Source of the DNA: Fimbriimonadaceae bacterium
Lineage (GTDB): Bacteria > Armatimonadota > Fimbriimonadia > Fimbriimonadales > Fimbriimonadaceae
DNA length: 11,878 nt
Direction: 5' to 3'
NCBI GenBank assembly: GCA_025451715.1
Contig: JANWJY010000108.1
Span: 1-11,878, forward strand
Positions within the stretch are counted from its first letter, which is position 1; each line of letters starts with the position of its first letter. Below the pieces are notes generated by a model. It was not told the DNA's origin. It made no database searches and saw nothing but the letters and a program-made list of their open reading frames with translations. Made by a program: the position numbers and the translations under genes. Shown in pieces: positions 1-8,009 of this stretch.

Positions 1-157
1 CCAAAGGGTGACCTACAACAAGGACAGTGCCCTCGTCGTTGCAGAAGGGATGGTGACCGTCCATCTTCCGGCGGGACAGGTGTCCGGCCCTTACGATAGA
101 CTAGTGGCCACGCCCGGACTGGAAAAGGTCGGCACCGCCGATAGGTTTGGACTATGA
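1..157 (+). CDS. OstA/LptA-like periplasmic protein, C-terminal fragment
   Basis: Only the last 51 residues are visible; the gene begins left of the window. The readable frame starts at base 2 and ends at TGA 155-157. The fragment contains VTYNKDSALVVAEGMVTV, with the short alternating strands and 'aeG.V.v' pattern of the OstA/LptA beta-jellyroll repeat. Proteins of this fold line the periplasmic bridge that carries LPS to the outer membrane. Its stop overlaps the next start (ATGA at 154-157), and the next gene carries the same kind of repeat and leads into lptB, so it looks like the upstream member of the same lpt operon. The family call rests on a short stretch and on context. It could equally be the end of a larger OstA/LptD-like protein. 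Confidence 0.55.
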   Translation, partial: QRVTYNKDSALVVAEGMVTVHLPAGQVSGPYDRLVATPGLEKVGTADRFGL

Positions 158-1004
158 GAGTGAAAAGGACTTTGCTTATTGCGGCCGTAGGATGCGGCTG
201 TGTGTGTTTTGGTCTGCAGACCGCGCAGAAGAAGTACGTCATCCTGGACGACAAGAAAGGCGGGTTCAAGATCTACGACGTCGAGTCGGTCATGGGCACG
301 TTCGAGCCGGACGGTGACTACGGGTTCGATGCCAGCGGCTCGCCGATGCGAGGTTTTTCAAAGGACCAGGGCCTGGTCTTTTCGACGAGGGCGATGAACG
401 GGGTGGCCGCGAGGACTGAAGACGGCTCGTTCCGGATCAAGAACGCCAAGGCGACCGGCAACGTGATAATCGAGGTCACGTCGACGGGCACGGACGAAGC
501 GACGACCAAGTCCCACGTCGAGACCGGCACACTGACGCTCGCCGAGAGCGAGACGGACTCCACGGTCACGTTCCCCGCTGCGTTCACTTTCACGAACCAC
601 GTCGTCTCGACTACCGTGGACCGTCTGTTGGACGTCAACGCGCCGAGCGGCGTGTTCGTGCTCCCAAGGCTCAACCAAAACTCTGGGTCGAGCAACCCAT
701 TCAAGTCTGCGAACGTGCGCGGACCGCTGAACGTCACCATCGACACGAAGACGAAGCTCGCGGACGGCACAAAGCGCGAAGTCATCAAGGTCAAAGCCGA
801 CCGGATGACCTACGATGGGACGGCGCGGGTCATGAGGCTGGATGGCAACGTGGTGGTCGACGTCGACATAACGCCAACGCAAGGCAAGCCCTATGGGTAT
901 GTGTCAAACCTCGACTGGATCGAGATCGCTTTCGATGAAGACTCTGCCGTGAAAGGCACCAAGACGGGCGCCGGCGGCTCATCGGGCAAGGGTGGCGGCG
1001 GCAA

Positions 1005-1008
<4 letters not shown>
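154..1008 (+). CDS. Secreted LptA/LptC-like (OstA-fold) protein of the LPS export pathway
   Basis: This 284-residue protein probably forms part of the periplasmic LPS bridge. Residues 1-24 are a signal sequence: basic MRVKR, a hydrophobic stretch, then a Cys-rich GCGCVC at 13-18. A lipoprotein or membrane-anchored form is possible, though the lipobox is not canonical. The body is beta-rich. Residues 211-237 hold the clearest OstA/LptA repeat (IKVKADRMTYDG followed by a 'rLdGnVvV' strand), and residues 95-110 (RIKNAKATGNVIIEV) look like another. The C-terminus is a low-complexity Gly/Ser/Lys tail (residues 272-284). The ATG overlaps the previous stop (ATGA), and the TGA at 1006-1008 overlaps the GTG of lptB (GTGA), so translation is probably coupled. 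The family call follows from the repeat plus lptB next door. Whether it fills the LptA or the LptC role cannot be told from sequence alone. Confidence 0.72.
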
Positions 1009-1735
<727 letters not shown>

Positions 1736-1739
<4 letters not shown>

Positions 1740-2842
1740 AACGCATCGACCGACTGGTCATCGGCGAGCTGCTCGGACCCTGGATCTTCGGTGTGGCGAT
1801 CTTCACCGTGCTGATCTCCGCAGGCCAGTTCCTGTTCCAGATCACCAGCTACCTCGCGAGCGGCGCCGACGTCTGGGCGACGATGAAGCTGCTCATGTAC
1901 TTCATGCCTGGCGTGATCGCGAAGACTCTTTCCATGTCGATGCTGCTGTCGACGCTACTCGCGTTCGGCCGCTTGAGCGGCGACAGCGAGATCGTGGCCT
2001 TGCGCGCTGGCGGCATCAGCCTTGCACGCATCATGATGCCTGTCGCCGTTTTCGGGTTCGCCGTGTCGCTGCTCGCCTGGTCCTTCAGCGAGCACCTCGT
2101 GCCGACCGCGACGAAGGGTGCGATCCAGATCAAGCTCGAGCTTGATGAGCAGAAGAAGAACCGTTCCGAGCAGACGACCTCTCGCCCGATCTACAAGGAC
2201 GGCCGCCTACAGATGCTCCTCGTCGCACGTGACTTCGACATCGCGACGGGCGTGCTGCGGGGAGTCACGCTCCTCATGTACGACAAAGAGGGCGAAGCGG
2301 TCGGCATATTCTGGGCGCCAAGAATGGACTACCAGAGCGAGCAGAAGTGGACCGCGCCGGACGGCGGTCGGTTTCTCGACCTGCGCACATACGCTGAGGC
2401 CACATCGCCCGGCCCGGTGCTGCCGACGCAGGTCCCCAACCCCGACGTGACGCCCGACGACCTCATCACACAAGCGCTCAAGGAGCTGGACGCGCTCAGC
2501 ATGAGCCAGATGGGCGAGCAGATCGCCCGGGAGAAGTCGAGGCCGACTTACAGCATGAAGCAGGTCTCGAACCTCGAATACGGCTATTGGAACAAGATCG
2601 CACTGCCGCTGGCGGCGCTCGTCTTCGGGCTCCTGGGGGCTCCGCTGGGAATCCGGAACCACCGCGCAGGCACGGCAACCGGATTCGCCCTCAGCGTCGT
2701 AATCATCTTTTGTTACATGATGTTGGCCAACGCGATGTCGATCATGGCCCAGGGCGGGCGCATTCCGGCCTACATGGCCAGCTTTACGCCGATTGTGATC
2801 GGGCTCGTGGTCGCAATCGTGCTCATCCATCGTCGGAACTGA
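1736..2842 (+). CDS. LptF/LptG-family (YjgP/YjgQ) LPS export permease
   Basis: This 368-residue inner-membrane permease of the Lpt system accepts LPS from the membrane and passes it to the periplasmic bridge. The layout is typical: about three N-terminal membrane helices (roughly 12-34, 52-75, 98-118), a soluble periplasmic jellyroll domain (about 125-285), and three C-terminal helices (287-306, 317-336, 346-364). The family motif FGRLSGDSEIVALRAGGIS is at 77-95, and the ALVFGLLGAPLGIR segment lies near the fourth helix. The start is GTG 1736-1738, overlapping the lptB stop (GTGA), with a fair Shine-Dalgarno GAGGGA at 1721-1726. Most diderms have two paralogues, LptF and LptG. Only one is seen here, so the partner either lies elsewhere or the protein works as a homodimer. 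I cannot decide between F and G. Confidence 0.92.
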
Positions 2843-2848
2843 TAGAAA

Positions 2849-4360
2849 TTGGACGTTAGCATCTGGGTCGTCATCCTGCTCGTGCTGCTCAGCGGCGCGG
2901 TGGCGGCCGTTGGCGACTGGCTGGGCCGCAAGCTGGGCAAGAAGCGGCTCCGGTTCGGGAAGCTCAGGCCCAAGCACACAGCGATCGTCACCACGTTCAT
3001 CGCGGGGATGCTGATCACCGCCTTGACGATCGTGATCCTGTCGCTGATGAGCGAGCCGGTGCGCAAGTGGCTGACCGAGGGCGCGAGGATCCAGCAGCAG
3101 CTCCAGGAGACCCGCGGAGACCTGAGCGCTGCGCAGACGCAGCTCGACGCGGGGCGGAAGGACATCGCGGGAGTGCGGGCGGAGCTGAAGACCGAGCGGG
3201 AGAAGCTCACGGCCGAACAAGCGAAGGTCGTGCAGGCTACAAAGCTGGCGGAAGGGATGCGTGCCGATGCGGCCGCCATGCGCTCTCAGGTGAATGCGCT
3301 CGAAGTGCGAGTCAAGGCTAGCGCCGATCGCTTGGAAGGACTTCAAGCAGAGTATCAGCGTGTCGACGAGGAGCTCAAGACTCGACTTGGCAACATCGAG
3401 CAGTATAGAAAGCTCCAGGACGAACTCTTCGCAGAGAACAACCGATTGCTTGAAGAAAACGACAAGCTCTCAAATGACATCACGAAACTGCAGAGACAAA
3501 TCGAAGACCTGAACAAGGAGGTCGAGGGCGCGCAGCAGGCGCAGACGATCGCAAACGCTAGCTTTGTCACGGAAAAGCAGCGGATCGAGGCGGACCGCCA
3601 GAAGGCGCTGGCCGACCTAAGGGACGCCGAGTCTGAACTCAGTACCGCGAGAAAACTGCTCTCCGACGTCCAGCGCGCGGCCGCGTTGTTCCGAAACGAC
3701 GCCTCCCGCGCGCGCTTCAACAAGCTGATCTACAGCCGCGGCGACGAGCTTGCGAGGCTTCCCGTCCGCTCGATGTTGAGCCAGGCCGAAGCGCGGAACT
3801 ACTTGCTCGCGGTCATGGAGCTCGCGTCACGCGACGCGGTGTCGCGCGGCGCCGCCGAACTACAGAACAGCAACATCGCGGTCGGCTTCCTCGCCTTCAC
3901 GACGAACGACGGCACGACCGTTACCCAAGAGATACAGTTCCAACAGGCTGTGGACGAGATCACGGCGAAGCAAACGGACCAGCTCATCGTCGTGCGGACG
4001 CTTACGAACGCCTTCGAGGGCGACTCGATTGCGATCGACGTCGAAGCCTTCCCGAACAGTGTCGTCTACAACCTGGGTGACTTCATCATCGAGACCCGCA
4101 TCGACGGCAGAAAGGGCGTGCAAGGGGTCACCGAGGCGCTCGTCAACTTCATCGGCGACCAGCTCCGTGAGAGGGCAGTCAAGGACGGCATGGTCCCTGC
4201 GATCGGCCGACAGCCCGAACTAGGGGAGGTCACGCAAGAGCAGATCCAGCAGATCGTGAGTGACATCGTCGTGACCGAGCGCACGATCGTCGTGCGCTTC
4301 CACGCCGCGAAGGAGACGAGGGCGGGCGACACACTGACGCTCGACATCAGACTACGATGA
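2849..4360 (+). CDS. DUF3084-family membrane-anchored coiled-coil protein
   Basis: The function of this 503-residue protein is not established. The N-terminus has two membrane helices (about 4-22 and 44-66) joined by a basic loop with GDWLGRKLGKKRL and LRPKHTAIV, the pattern I associate with DUF3084 proteins of cyanobacteria, Deinococcus and Armatimonadota. A long, highly charged coiled coil follows (about 77-290, heptad-rich, Glu/Lys/Gln). The C-terminal domain (about 291-503) is globular alpha/beta with few charged runs and no recognised catalytic motif. The start is TTG 2849-2851, six bases after the permease stop, with no clear Shine-Dalgarno; it puts the first helix right at the N-terminus. 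The stop overlaps the next gene (ATGA). Sitting between an Lpt permease and a RuvC-like gene, it may tie the envelope to another process, but that is speculation. Part of the coiled-coil region is visibly less G+C rich than its surroundings. Confidence 0.82.
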   Translation: MDVSIWVVILLVLLSGAVAAVGDWLGRKLGKKRLRFGKLRPKHTAIVTTFIAGMLITALTIVILSLMSEPVRKWLTEGARIQQQLQETRGDLSAAQTQLDAGRKDIAGVRAELKTEREKLTAEQAKVVQATKLAEGMRADAAAMRSQVNALEVRVKASADRLEGLQAEYQRVDEELKTRLGNIEQYRKLQDELFAENNRLLEENDKLSNDITKLQRQIEDLNKEVEGAQQAQTIANASFVTEKQRIEADRQKALADLRDAESELSTARKLLSDVQRAAALFRNDASRARFNKLIYSRGDELARLPVRSMLSQAEARNYLLAVMELASRDAVSRGAAELQNSNIAVGFLAFTTNDGTTVTQEIQFQQAVDEITAKQTDQLIVVRTLTNAFEGDSIAIDVEAFPNSVVYNLGDFIIETRIDGRKGVQGVTEALVNFIGDQLRERAVKDGMVPAIGRQPELGEVTQEQIQQIVSDIVVTERTIVVRFHAAKETRAGDTLTLDIRLR

Positions 4361-4779
4361 GCGAGACCGGTGAGAAGACAGTGCTGGCGATCGACCCGGG
4401 CCACGCAAAGTGCGGGCTCGTCGTCGCCAAGAGGAACGGCTTAGGGAAGGTCGAACTTCTCTGGCGTCGGGTCGCCAAGTCCGAGGAGCTCATGGACCTT
4501 GTGCGCGAGGCCGCTGACGAATGCCCGTTCTCGATGGTCATCGTGGGTTCCGGCACAAAGTCGGCGGACGTCGTCAAGGCGCTCAGAGAGTGGCTCCCGA
4601 GCGTGGGGATCCTCGTCGTCGACGAAAGAGACACTTCGATCCAAGCGCGGGAGCGCTATTGGGTGCACAACCCGAGGCGAGGCTGGAGGAGGCTGCTCCC
4701 CTCGACGATGCAAGTCCCGCCAGAGCCGGTAGACGACTTCGTCGCGCTCATCCTCGCCGAGCGTGTGCTCGTCGGCTAG
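4357..4779 (+). CDS. Small RuvC/YqgF-like RNase H-fold protein (putative resolvase-like)
   Basis: This 140-residue cytoplasmic protein opens with VLAIDPGHAKCGLVVA (9-24), the first strand of the RuvC/YqgF RNase H fold with the metal-binding Asp13. Further family marks are VIVGSGTKSADVV (61-73), VDERDTS (88-94, with Asp89 and Glu90) and a C-terminal VDDFVALILAE (125-135) whose Asp126/Asp127 would be the last carboxylates. The set of acids is therefore compatible with nuclease activity. Its size is close to YqgF (about 140) and shorter than RuvC (about 170). The ATG overlaps the DUF3084 stop (ATGA). Possible roles are Holliday-junction-like resolution or pre-rRNA trimming; neither is shown. If the genome also carries bona fide ruvC and yqgF, this is a third, distinct paralogue. 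Its TAG stop shares CTAG with the opposing gene. Confidence 0.8.
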   Translation: MSETGEKTVLAIDPGHAKCGLVVAKRNGLGKVELLWRRVAKSEELMDLVREAADECPFSMVIVGSGTKSADVVKALREWLPSVGILVVDERDTSIQARERYWVHNPRRGWRRLLPSTMQVPPEPVDDFVALILAERVLVG

Positions 4780-5873
4780 CCCTTTTTCTCAAAGGCGCTG
4801 AGGAGGTTCTTCGTGATCTCGGCCTCCTTCGACTTCGCGTACCCCTGCCATCCGCTCTGGAGGGTCCCTGTCTTGTCGGCGAGCAGGAAGTAGGGGGTGC
4901 CCGGTATCCCGTAGGCCCGCTCGATCGCCCCGTCTTTGTCCCAAAACACCTGTCGGTCCTTGTCCTTCCTGCTCACGTCGGGCTGCTTCTTTCCGAGTGA
5001 GACCTCGATCAAGGCGCACCCCTTGGTTTTGAGAGTGCGCCGCAACGACGCGAGGTACGGTTCTGCGGACTTGGAGACCTCGCAGTCGGGGTCGGTGAAT
5101 ACGATCGCGACCGACGAGCCCTTCACGAGCTTCGCGACATCCACGACCGCGCTGCGCCGCGCGTCGGTCCAAGAGCCGAACACCGCGGGCTCGCCAAGCA
5201 TGACCGTGCGCGTATGCAGCATGGGAATGCTCGTCGGCATGTAGCCGATAGGAGGTTTGATGGCGTACGCTTCATGCCCCTCTGGAGCTGACCTCTCAAT
5301 CTTCGTGAAGTCCGCGGTGGTATCGAAGGTGCCGTTCTGGGTTATTAGCAAGCGCCGCCACCGGACGACCTTGCCCTCCGGGTCGATCCAAAGCGTGTGC
5401 GCTCCCGGGTTCATCAATTGCCCGTTGTCGATGAGCACCTTGTCGCAGCTCACGCCGCTAACGACCTCCTTGCCCTGCGAAACGCGCTTGCCCGCTTGGT
5501 CGAACGCCTTCAGTGATTCAGAAAGTACAAAGTTCGGAAAGGCGAACTCTGAGATCCCGGAGAAGTTTCCGTACGGCTGGCGGTTCTCCGCGAACGGGGC
5601 GCCCTCGTCGTACTCCTTCAAGTCGTCGCGCAGCGCGAGCCAGCCTGACTTTGAGTGCAGGTATCGGAACTCCTCGCCCAGCCACCTGCACGAGAACGAC
5701 TGCCTGTCCGGTCCCCTCACGACCAGCCTGGCTTGGGCGGTGGACTGAACTCCGAGCATCGTCACCCGGAACTCGAGCGTGAGGCCCTTTGCAGAGGCCA
5801 TGAACGCCGCGTTTCTCGCAAGAGGATCGGCGTCTTGGGTGAGCGTCGCAAGGGAGAGAAGGATGCTGATCAT
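4776..5873 (-). CDS. Secreted protein: LolA-like N-terminal domain plus thioredoxin-fold domain (CxxS)
   Basis: This 365-residue protein is probably exported. The first 16 or so residues (MISILLSLATL...) are hydrophobic but lack a basic start, so the signal peptide is weak. Residues about 20-205 resemble LolA/DUF2092-type domains: beta-rich with LTLEFRVTMLG, WLALRDDLKEYDE, and a late DKVLIDNG...LWIDPEGKVVRWRR stretch. Residues about 222-365 resemble a TlpA/redoxin thioredoxin fold: SSVAIVFTDPDCEVSK (253-268) at the active-site position, the AYGIPGTPYFLL segment (320-331) with cis-Pro327, and DKTGTL. The usual CxxC is Cys264-Glu-Val-Ser267, so only one active-site thiol remains. In the 58 bases back to the tmk stop there is no other in-frame ATG/GTG/TTG, which supports this start. 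It is likely co-transcribed with tmk. The substrate is unknown. Confidence 0.75.
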   Translation of the reverse strand: MISILLSLATLTQDADPLARNAAFMASAKGLTLEFRVTMLGVQSTAQARLVVRGPDRQSFSCRWLGEEFRYLHSKSGWLALRDDLKEYDEGAPFAENRQPYGNFSGISEFAFPNFVLSESLKAFDQAGKRVSQGKEVVSGVSCDKVLIDNGQLMNPGAHTLWIDPEGKVVRWRRLLITQNGTFDTTADFTKIERSAPEGHEAYAIKPPIGYMPTSIPMLHTRTVMLGEPAVFGSWTDARRSAVVDVAKLVKGSSVAIVFTDPDCEVSKSAEPYLASLRRTLKTKGCALIEVSLGKKQPDVSRKDKDRQVFWDKDGAIERAYGIPGTPYFLLADKTGTLQSGWQGYAKSKEAEITKNLLSAFEKKG

Positions 5874-5931
5874 CGGAACGCCCTGTTCTACCGTAATGCG
5901 ACTCCAACGGTTTGCTGAACTCGGATTTAGG

Positions 5932-6531
5932 TTAGAACGACCTGTGGGCTGCGATCTCTCGTATGGATTGGGCGACGACCGACTCTTTCGGTTGGCCCGC
6001 GTCGATCACCCGCCACCGGTCCGGCTCTCTTGTCGCCTCATTCAGAAACCCGTGCCTGACCCTTTCGTGGAAATCGAGCGGTTCCCGGTCGAGGCGATCC
6101 GCCCCTCTTACCCTCGCGAGCCCGATCGCGGGGTCGAGATCGAAGAGGAGGGTCAAGTCCGGCTTCAATCCTCCGGTCGCGAGAGCGTTCAGCTCACGCA
6201 GTCGTTCAACGTCGAGCCCCCGCCCATAGCCTTGGTACACGACAGTCGAGTCCGCGTGCCTGTCGCACAGGACGATGACGCCCCCTTTTAGCGCGGGGCG
6301 GATGGTCTTCGCGACGTGCTCGGCGCGGTCGGCGAGGAACAAGAAGAGCTCTGTCAAAGGCTCCAGCGAGCCGCCGTGGAGCAGCACGTCGCGCACGGCC
6401 GCGCCGATGTCCCCCGAGCCCGGCTCCCTTGTCGTCAGGACCTCGCGACCGTCCGCGCGCAACCGTTCCGCGATCAACGCTTGGACGGTGCTCTTTCCGG
6501 CCCCCTCGGGCCCCTCGAGGGTCACGAACAT
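5932..6531 (-). CDS. tmk: Thymidylate kinase
   Basis: This 199-residue cytoplasmic enzyme phosphorylates dTMP to dTDP with ATP, an essential step of dTTP synthesis. The P-loop is GPEGAGKS (7-14), followed by TREPG (34-38). The DRH motif with its Ser/Tyr context (DRHADSTVVYQGYGRG, 90-105) binds substrate, and LFDLDPAIGLARVR leads into an Arg-rich LID (142-158, DRLDREPLDFHERVR). The length is typical (200-215). The reading frame stays open upstream to 6852, but that extension is Arg-rich antisense of glcD. MFVTLEG at 6531 is the natural start, with a TAATCT box eight bases upstream. A second in-frame ATG at 6567 (12 residues longer) is less likely. It diverges from glcD and is followed after 58 bases by the thioredoxin-like gene. 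Confidence 0.95.
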   Translation of the reverse strand: MFVTLEGPEGAGKSTVQALIAERLRADGREVLTTREPGSGDIGAAVRDVLLHGGSLEPLTELFLFLADRAEHVAKTIRPALKGGVIVLCDRHADSTVVYQGYGRGLDVERLRELNALATGGLKPDLTLLFDLDPAIGLARVRGADRLDREPLDFHERVRHGFLNEATREPDRWRVIDAGQPKESVVAQSIREIAAHRSF

Positions 6532-6539
6532 CTGGCCGC

Positions 6540-6545
6540 AGATTA
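6540..6545 (-). promoter_or_regulatory. Putative -10 box (TAATCT) of tmk, near-leaderless
   Basis: On the minus strand TAATCT lies eight bases before the tmk ATG (spacer 6532-6539). It fits the TANNNT pattern of an extended or strong -10 element, and would start transcription at or very near the start codon. No good TTGACA-like -35 is visible. There is no Shine-Dalgarno in the gap. Confidence 0.4.
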
Positions 6546-6562
6546 CTCGGGACGCGGGCTGG

Positions 6563-6568
6563 TACATT
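6563..6568 (+). promoter_or_regulatory. Putative -10 box (TACATT) of glcD, near-leaderless
   Basis: TACATT ends seven bases before the glcD ATG at 6576. The 44-base divergent gap has no room for a normal 5' leader behind it, and no Shine-Dalgarno precedes the ATG, so a leaderless mRNA is the simplest reading. No convincing -35 is seen. Confidence 0.4.
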
Positions 6569-6575
6569 CGGGCCG

Positions 6576-8009
6576 ATGCCCCCAGCCGAATCCGAGATGG
6601 TAGCCGCGCTGGGGTCGCTCCTGGCGCTCGACCGCGTGCTGGCGGGTTCGGCCGTTCAGCGCGCCTACGACTGCGACGCGTACACGGTGGACCGCAGCGC
6701 ACCGACCTGCGTCGTGCTCCCAATCTCGACCGAAGAGGTGTGTGCCGTCGTCCGGTGGTGCATCGAGCAGGGTGTGCCGTACACGCCGCGCGGCGCAGGC
6801 ACCGGTCTGAGCGGCGGCGCGCTCGCAGCGCTCGGCGGCGTGCTGGTCTCAACCAAAAGGATGACTTCGGTTCTGGAGGTCGACGTCCCGAACCGCTGCC
6901 TTCGCGCGCAGGCCGGCGCGGTCAACCTCCACCTCTCGAAGGCCGTCGCGAACGACGGGCTTCACTTCGCGCCGGACCCATCGAGCCAGACCGTCTCGAC
7001 TCTCGGCGGCAACATCGCCGAAAACTCCGGCGGCCCGCACACGCTCAAGTACGGTGTCACCGTGCAGCACGTGCTTGAGGTCACGATGGTCGGCACGGAC
7101 GGTGAAGTTGTCACCATCGGCAACTGCGTCCCTGGCATGCCCGGCCTCGACCTCCTCGGCGTCGTCGTTGGCTCTGAGGGCACGCTTGGAATCGTCACAG
7201 AGGCCTGGGTCAAGCTGACACCGAACCCCGAGCGCGTCGAGACCGCCCTCGCCTCGTTCGGTGACGCGCGCGGAGCGACCGAGACCGTCGCTGCCATCAT
7301 CGCGGGCGGTACGATCCCCGCCGCCCTCGAAATGATCGACGAGGGTTGCCTCAAAGCCGTGCTTGCTGCGTTCCCCCTGGACGTCCCGGCTGACACCAAG
7401 GCGCTGCTCCTGATCGAGTGCGACGGCAGTACAGAGCAGGCGAAGACCGAGATCGCCAATGTCGTCGAGACGTGCGAGAAGCAAGGCGCGCTGAGAGTGG
7501 ACGTCGCCAAGGACGAGCGGGAGCGGACCAAGCTCTGGACGGCCAGGAAGAAGGGCATCGGTGCGATGGGCCGTCTCGCCCCCACGATCGTCACGCACGA
7601 CGGCGTCATCCCGCGCTCGAAGCTCCCCGAGATGCTCGACTTCGTCTATGAGGTCGCGCGGGAGCATGGCCTTGGCGTCGGCAACATGTTCCACGCCGGC
7701 GATGGCAACCTGCACCCGATCTTCTACTTCGACGACCGCCAAGAAGGCAAGATCGACGCGGTCGTCGCGGCCGGGGAGAAGGTGATCGCCAAGTGCATCG
7801 AGCTCGGCGGCAGCGCGAGCGGCGAGCACGGGATCGGGGTCGAAAAGTCCGACCTCCTAAAGCTCATGTTCGGCCCGGAAGACATGCGCCTCCAGCGCGA
7901 CGTCAAGTCGGTGTTCCACACCTCCGGGCTGTGCAACCCGTGCAAGGTCATCCCCGACCAGAAGGGGTGCGTCGAGCACATGCGCCGATGGAGGGGCGCG
8001 GCAAATTGA
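6576..8009 (+). CDS. glcD: Glycolate/D-lactate oxidase FAD-linked subunit GlcD
   Basis: This 477-residue flavoprotein of the GlcD/D-lactate dehydrogenase family oxidises glycolate (or D-lactate) to glyoxylate (or pyruvate). The PCMH-type FAD domain is clear: YTPRGAGTGLSGGA (69-82), DPSSQTVSTLGGNIAENSGG (134-153), YG.T..HV (159-166) and VVVGSEGTLGIVTEAW (196-211). The cap domain ends with HAGDGNLHP (373-381), SGEHGIGVEK (415-424) and the C-terminal LCNPCKVIP (452-460), all family landmarks. E. coli GlcD is 499 residues, so the length is normal. The frame is open back to 6429, but that part is antisense of tmk. ATG 6576 gives a natural N-terminus; ATG 6597 is a shorter alternative. glcE follows with an overlap. 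Substrate preference cannot be read from the sequence. Confidence 0.93.
   Translation: MPPAESEMVAALGSLLALDRVLAGSAVQRAYDCDAYTVDRSAPTCVVLPISTEEVCAVVRWCIEQGVPYTPRGAGTGLSGGALAALGGVLVSTKRMTSVLEVDVPNRCLRAQAGAVNLHLSKAVANDGLHFAPDPSSQTVSTLGGNIAENSGGPHTLKYGVTVQHVLEVTMVGTDGEVVTIGNCVPGMPGLDLLGVVVGSEGTLGIVTEAWVKLTPNPERVETALASFGDARGATETVAAIIAGGTIPAALEMIDEGCLKAVLAAFPLDVPADTKALLLIECDGSTEQAKTEIANVVETCEKQGALRVDVAKDERERTKLWTARKKGIGAMGRLAPTIVTHDGVIPRSKLPEMLDFVYEVAREHGLGVGNMFHAGDGNLHPIFYFDDRQEGKIDAVVAAGEKVIAKCIELGGSASGEHGIGVEKSDLLKLMFGPEDMRLQRDVKSVFHTSGLCNPCKVIPDQKGCVEHMRRWRGAAN
7990..7996 (+). promoter_or_regulatory. Shine-Dalgarno deciding the glcE start
   Basis: GGAGGGG lies nine bases before TTG 8006, inside the end of glcD. 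It is the strongest ribosome-binding site in this unit and favours TTG 8006 over the upstream in-frame ATG 7988, which has no such signal and overlaps this site. Confidence 0.5.

Noticed and set aside
2207..3346. 379-codon open frame on the minus strand
   Set aside because: It runs antisense to the permease and DUF3084 genes, is rich in Arg/His/Asp with no recognisable domain, and long shadow frames are expected at this G+C. The plus-strand genes are strongly supported.
4357..4779. Calling the RuvC-like gene ruvC itself
   Set aside because: It is shorter than RuvC, has a YqgF-like DER motif, and is not near ruvA or ruvB, so a firm ruvC name is not supported.
4779..4796. Possible bidirectional terminator hairpin at the convergent junction
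   Set aside because: The stem is only about six pairs with a bulge (GCC/TTT against AAA/GGC), and no T-tract follows on either strand.
6429..6575. N-terminal extension of glcD (49 codons)
   Set aside because: It overlaps tmk antisense, is Arg/Pro-rich, and would put the start inside another gene; the natural GlcD N-terminus begins at ATG 6576.
6532..6852. N-terminal extension of the tmk frame (107 extra codons)
   Set aside because: The extension is Arg/Pro/Ala-rich, overlaps glcD antisense, and matches nothing in thymidylate kinases, whose P-loop begins a few residues after the chosen ATG.
6849..7829. 326-codon open frame on the minus strand
   Set aside because: It is antisense of the confirmed glcD; its low-complexity Arg/Asp/Val composition is typical of a shadow of a G+C-rich gene.
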